A DNA stretch of 17,836 nucleotides from Bacteroidaceae bacterium (GTDB lineage: Bacteria; Bacteroidota; Bacteroidia; Bacteroidales; Barnesiellaceae_A). The notes beneath the pieces were generated by a model. It searched no databases. It worked only from the letters and a program-made list of their open reading frames with translations, and was not told where the DNA came from. Positions 14,929 through 17,836 of the stretch are shown here, in pieces. Location: the NCBI GenBank assembly GCA_017561285.1, contig JAFZDG010000175.1:1-17836 (forward strand), written 5' to 3'. A program made the translations under genes and the position numbers. The stretch's first letter is position 1. The number at the start of each line of letters is the position of its first letter.

Positions 14929-15053
14929 AAAAGATTAATCAAAGTCGAAGTCGAGATCGCCATCACAATCATAGACAAACAAGACGCTTAGGCAGTAATT
15001 CCCTACTTAATAGTTTGTAGATAAGGCCAAAGATTACTATTGTATATATAAAA

Positions 15054-15089
15054 AAACGGTAGCCACATTGTTGTGAATGGCTACCGTTT
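15054..15089 (-). terminator. Strong rho-independent terminator between convergent genes
   Basis: A perfect 12-bp inverted repeat (AAACGGTAGCCA, 15054-15065, with TGGCTACCGTTT, 15078-15089) encloses a 12-base loop. On the minus strand the stem runs into seven or more T residues (TTTTTTTATATATAC), so it ends the coiled-coil/LRR gene. On the plus strand the tail (TTTATAAT) is weaker, but it may also stop the operon that ends at 14928. Confidence 0.88.
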
Positions 15090-15134
15090 ATAATCATAAT
15101 TATAATATTTAAATTACCTCAAATTTTGTTTTAA

Positions 15135-17836
15135 TCAAAAAGCTAAAACTGCACGAACATCATACGAATAATCCTTACTACGAGTTCCCCCGTAACCACC
15201 AGTAATATTGATAATCATAGCAGAATCTGAATATTCATCACCCGAAGTCCAATAGTCACCTTTACCCAGGGCGGTAAAGTCATACGCAGAAAGAGTAGAG
15301 TTTATTATGGATTTATTACGACGAACATCACTCATCTCATCATATGAGGGCAAATACCATCCAGTACCATAATTGCTACACCATGTTTTAGCACTATTCC
15401 ATGATGCCGAAGTTTCTTCAACCGAAATCATCTTACCATTTACTCCGCCATTAGTAATTTCATATATAACACCCCCATTAAACCAAGGAACATATTGACC
15501 AACGGTATATGGATAGCCATAACTATTACCGGCAATGTCATAAACCTCAACACCAGCCATATCAAAATGCAGATAATCATTAAGTTCTATAAAATGATTG
15601 GCTATAAGGATTGTTTTTAGCGATTTATTGTTACAGAGATATACGTTGGTCAATACACTATTGGCAAGCAACGAAATATCACCAATACTCATACCTTCAG
15701 CATAGAGTGTTTTCAACGCTGTATTATACTGCACATCTACTATTGACACCTCTGTATTGTTGCTCATATTAAGGTTTGTAAGGGCCGTATTGTTGCGAAT
15801 ATTGAGCGTCGAGAGCTTGTTATTGGCAACATTCAGGGTTATCAGCCCTTTCATTCCACTTACATCTATAGTAGAGAGTTGGTTGTTAGAGAGGTCGAGC
15901 GAAGTAATAGAAGAGGGCATAACAACTGCTTCTAACTGATTGGTAGTAGCTGAGAGGGTTGTAAGCTTGGTGTTGCTTGCAAGATTGAGCGAGGTAATCT
16001 TATTGTAAGAGCAGTCGAGAGATGTGAGATTGAAAAAATACTCGATACCTTCCAAAGACTCGATTTGCGGAATAGTAGCAGACACGTCGAGCGAAGTGAT
16101 AGTGGCAGCCTCGTCAGGCGAAATACCTCCATCGCCATTGGCATCGTACGATTCGAGAAGTAGCGCTTTGAAATTTGCATCTGGGATGTTGATTGTAGTC
16201 CATGGCACCATATTGACATACTCCGATGCACGTTGGTTGTTGCCATCCGAAACTTGCAAGCGTACATTCGCTGAGATTTCGTTACGGAAAAATGCCTCAT
16301 CAAGAGTAGCACCCGATATAACTACAGAAAGTATACCATCCTGAGCGGTTACGCTCTCAATATCAAGGTTAACAAAGTCGCCTGCAGCGCGAGTTATGGT
16401 AGTATATACGGCTTTGGCACTTAGGGCTCTCTCCCACACTTCGACCAATTCTCTTGCTGTAGTAGCAGGTTGCATTTCAAAATCGAGTGTAGCATTTCCT
16501 GCTATAATAATACCATTACTAACGGTATAGTACATAGTCTCATTACCGTCGGCATACTTGGGTATATAGGAGATAGATTGAATCTGTGCCAAGAGTTTTT
16601 CAGTCAATTCTTGTAGTTCTTCAACGTCTATTTGTAATTGAAGTACATCGCTTTTGAGTTGTGCGATGTCAGATTCAACATTCTCTAAACGTGCTTTGCA
16701 GTTGGCTATCAGAGTTTCTATGGCTGCGATGTCCGATTGATTTATACGCTCGTTAATAGCTGCAATTTCTTCGGCAAGTTCTTTGCTCATTTCGCCCTGG
16801 GCAGAAGCAATAGCCTCAGCTATGGCCGATGTGTATGCCTCGGTTATTTCTTCCTTTTGCTTAGCAAGTTCTTCACGTAGCGATTCAATTTCCTTGGCGT
16901 TCTGAGCGATAGCATTATCTATTTCTTCAATTTGCTTTCTGATAGCCGTAATATCGGTTGTAACACTTGTTGACAGAGCGTTTACAAGAGCCTCTAAATA
17001 CGTTTTTTGTGCCGATAGTTTTCCGTCTGTTTCGCTTTGCAATGCATTAATTTTTGCCTCTGTTTGTACTATGGTAGAGTAAGCTGTGAGTTGTTCGTTT
17101 ACCCATAGCTTCATAGAAGATTCTATATCCGATATGGCTTGGCTGAGAGCTTTGGTATAAGCTTCGGTAATGTTTTCACTGGTAGATGTAATAGCTTCGG
17201 TATATGCTTGGGTTATATTCTCTATTGCTTTTTGAATATCGGCCGATAGAATAGTGCTTGCCTGTTCTATTTCCGATACAATTTTCTCATTGATACGAGA
17301 TTCGAGAGCTGTGATACTCTCATTAATACCGTTGATGGTTCCTTCAATTGTTGCAATACAAGTGATTATTTCGTTATACTGCTCCAGTGTGGCAAATGTT
17401 GCGTTAGCCCAGTCCTCGGTAGAGGCCAATTGTTCATCGATATATTCTCTGAGAGTATCAATTTTCATTTCCAATGCGCCATTCATAGCTTTGAGGATTT
17501 CGAGTGCTATTTTTATTGATTCCAGCTCTTCGTTTACAGTTGCCCTGAAAGCCTCTAATTCAGCCAATATATTAGCACTTTCTGTTGTGATAGCTTCAGA
17601 AAGTTCATTTTTTATGCTATCAATCTGGGTATTTGTATCGGTAAGTTTTTCCTCCAGCAACTTTGCTTCTGCTTCAAGAGTAGATATATATTCTTTTAAT
17701 TCTTTATCTGTATTGTTGAGTAACAAGATTGAGTTGTTGATAGATGTAATTTGCTGACTGATGGTTGCAATTTGAGTATTCTCTATATTATCTACTCGCA
17801 ATTCAAGGTCATCGAGACGATCGGTAATCTCGGTAC
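15135..17836 (-). CDS. Surface coiled-coil / leucine-rich-repeat protein with EF-hand-like loop and FISUMP-like C-terminus (N-terminus beyond window)
   Basis: The minus-strand frame is open to the right edge and ends at the TGA at 15135-15137, giving about 900 visible residues without a start; the TTG at 17801 is internal to the coil. From the edge to about 16580 it is almost all heptad-like coiled coil, starting 'TEITDRLDDLELRVDNIEN' and containing 'EAYT' units. About 16575-16195 is an Ig-like region beginning 'IQSISYIPKYADG' and ending 'RASEYVNMVPW', as in DUF4988/PL29-N-type Bacteroides proteins. An EF-hand-like loop DANGDGGISPDE follows (16110-16145). Leucine-rich repeats of the 'LTSLDCSYNKITSLNLASN' type span about 16090-15590. 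The end, about 15510-15135, has 'TGWYLPSYDEM' and 'YWTSGDEY', typical of FISUMP/DUF1566 domains. It is probably a surface lipoprotein for binding glycans or host proteins; a lipobox cannot be checked here. Confidence 0.88.
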   Translation of the reverse strand, partial: TEITDRLDDLELRVDNIENTQIATISQQITSINNSILLLNNTDKELKEYISTLEAEAKLLEEKLTDTNTQIDSIKNELSEAITTESANILAELEAFRATVNEELESIKIALEILKAMNGALEMKIDTLREYIDEQLASTEDWANATFATLEQYNEIITCIATIEGTINGINESITALESRINEKIVSEIEQASTILSADIQKAIENITQAYTEAITSTSENITEAYTKALSQAISDIESSMKLWVNEQLTAYSTIVQTEAKINALQSETDGKLSAQKTYLEALVNALSTSVTTDITAIRKQIEEIDNAIAQNAKEIESLREELAKQKEEITEAYTSAIAEAIASAQGEMSKELAEEIAAINERINQSDIAAIETLIANCKARLENVESDIAQLKSDVLQLQIDVEELQELTEKLLAQIQSISYIPKYADGNETMYYTVSNGIIIAGNATLDFEMQPATTARELVEVWERALSAKAVYTTITRAAGDFVNLDIESVTAQDGILSVVISGATLDEAFFRNEISANVRLQVSDGNNQRASEYVNMVPWTTINIPDANFKALLLESYDANGDGGISPDEAATITSLDVSATIPQIESLEGIEYFFNLTSLDCSYNKITSLNLASNTKLTTLSATTNQLEAVVMPSSITSLDLSNNQLSTIDVSGMKGLITLNVANNKLSTLNIRNNTALTNLNMSNNTEVSIVDVQYNTALKTLYAEGMSIGDISLLANSVLTNVYLCNNKSLKTILIANHFIELNDYLHFDMAGVEVYDIAGNSYGYPYTVGQYVPWFNGGVIYEITNGGVNGKMISVEETSASWNSAKTWCSNYGTGWYLPSYDEMSDVRRNKSIINSTLSAYDFTALGKGDYWTSGDEYSDSAMIINITGGYGGTRSKDYSYDVRAVLAF
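16110..16145 (-). other. EF-hand-like calcium loop within the LRR protein
   Basis: The 12-residue loop DANGDGGISPDE has D, N and D at positions 1, 3 and 5, G at 6, I at 8 and E at 12. This is the canonical EF-hand or dockerin calcium pattern. It lies just before the first leucine-rich repeat, a placement often seen in Bacteroidales LRR surface proteins. Confidence 0.7.

Noticed and set aside
14935..15006. Minus-strand reading frame ending in an acidic string DCDGDLDFDFD
   Set aside because: It has only 23 codons after an upstream stop and no ATG, and it lies beyond the strong terminator of the LRR gene. It could be a gene remnant but nothing supports that.
1..17836. CRISPR array, tRNA, insertion sequence, integrase or phage genes
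   Set aside because: No regularly spaced repeats, cloverleaf-like sequence, transposase motif or terminal inverted repeats with target duplications were seen anywhere in the window.

Overview
The window looks like chromosome of a member of the Bacteroidota, most likely order Bacteroidales. Several upstream regions carry the Bacteroidota -7 box (TAnnTTTG), and starts lack Shine-Dalgarno sequences. One secreted protein ends in what looks like a type IX secretion (T9SS) sorting tail. A rubredoxin fits an anaerobe, and the fibronectin-III, coiled-coil/leucine-rich and FISUMP-type surface proteins are typical of gut or oral Bacteroidales. I cannot name the genus. No tRNA, rRNA, insertion sequence, phage gene or CRISPR array is visible.

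Layout. Minus strand, 1-10110: (i) the 5' two-thirds or more of a secreted fibronectin-III protein that runs off the left edge (1-1448); (ii) rubredoxin with its own promoter and a strong terminator (1645-1809); (iii) a secreted endonuclease-I family nuclease with Ig/Fn3-like modules and a T9SS-like tail (2031-4082); (iv) a block of five same-strand genes: a membrane-anchored coiled-coil protein (9217-10110), then a TolC-type outer-membrane factor, an HlyD-type adaptor and two ABC-2 permeases (4321-9087). The last four are spaced or overlapped like one operon for a tripartite exporter, but no ATPase gene is present.

A 338-base divergent intergenic region (10111-10448) holds one good minus-strand promoter, two plus-strand promoter-like boxes, a long hairpin, a short hairpin and a palindrome. 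It is the densest non-coding signal in the window.

Plus strand, 10449-14928: a compact five-gene run of housekeeping or envelope type: PASTA-domain membrane protein, RluD-like pseudouridine synthase, PlsC-like acyltransferase with an unusual motif spacing, membrane-anchored metallophosphoesterase, and a short HPPK (FolK)-like protein lacking some catalytic positions. It faces a minus-strand gene (15135-right edge) that encodes a long coiled coil, an Ig-like region, an EF-hand-like loop, leucine-rich repeats and a FISUMP/DUF1566-like C-terminus. A perfect 12-bp hairpin terminator separates them.

I see no clearly new defence or mobile system. The items most worth a second look are the structured divergent region, the ATPase-less exporter operon with its coiled-coil neighbour, the degenerate HPPK-like protein, and the nested domain layout of the secreted nuclease.
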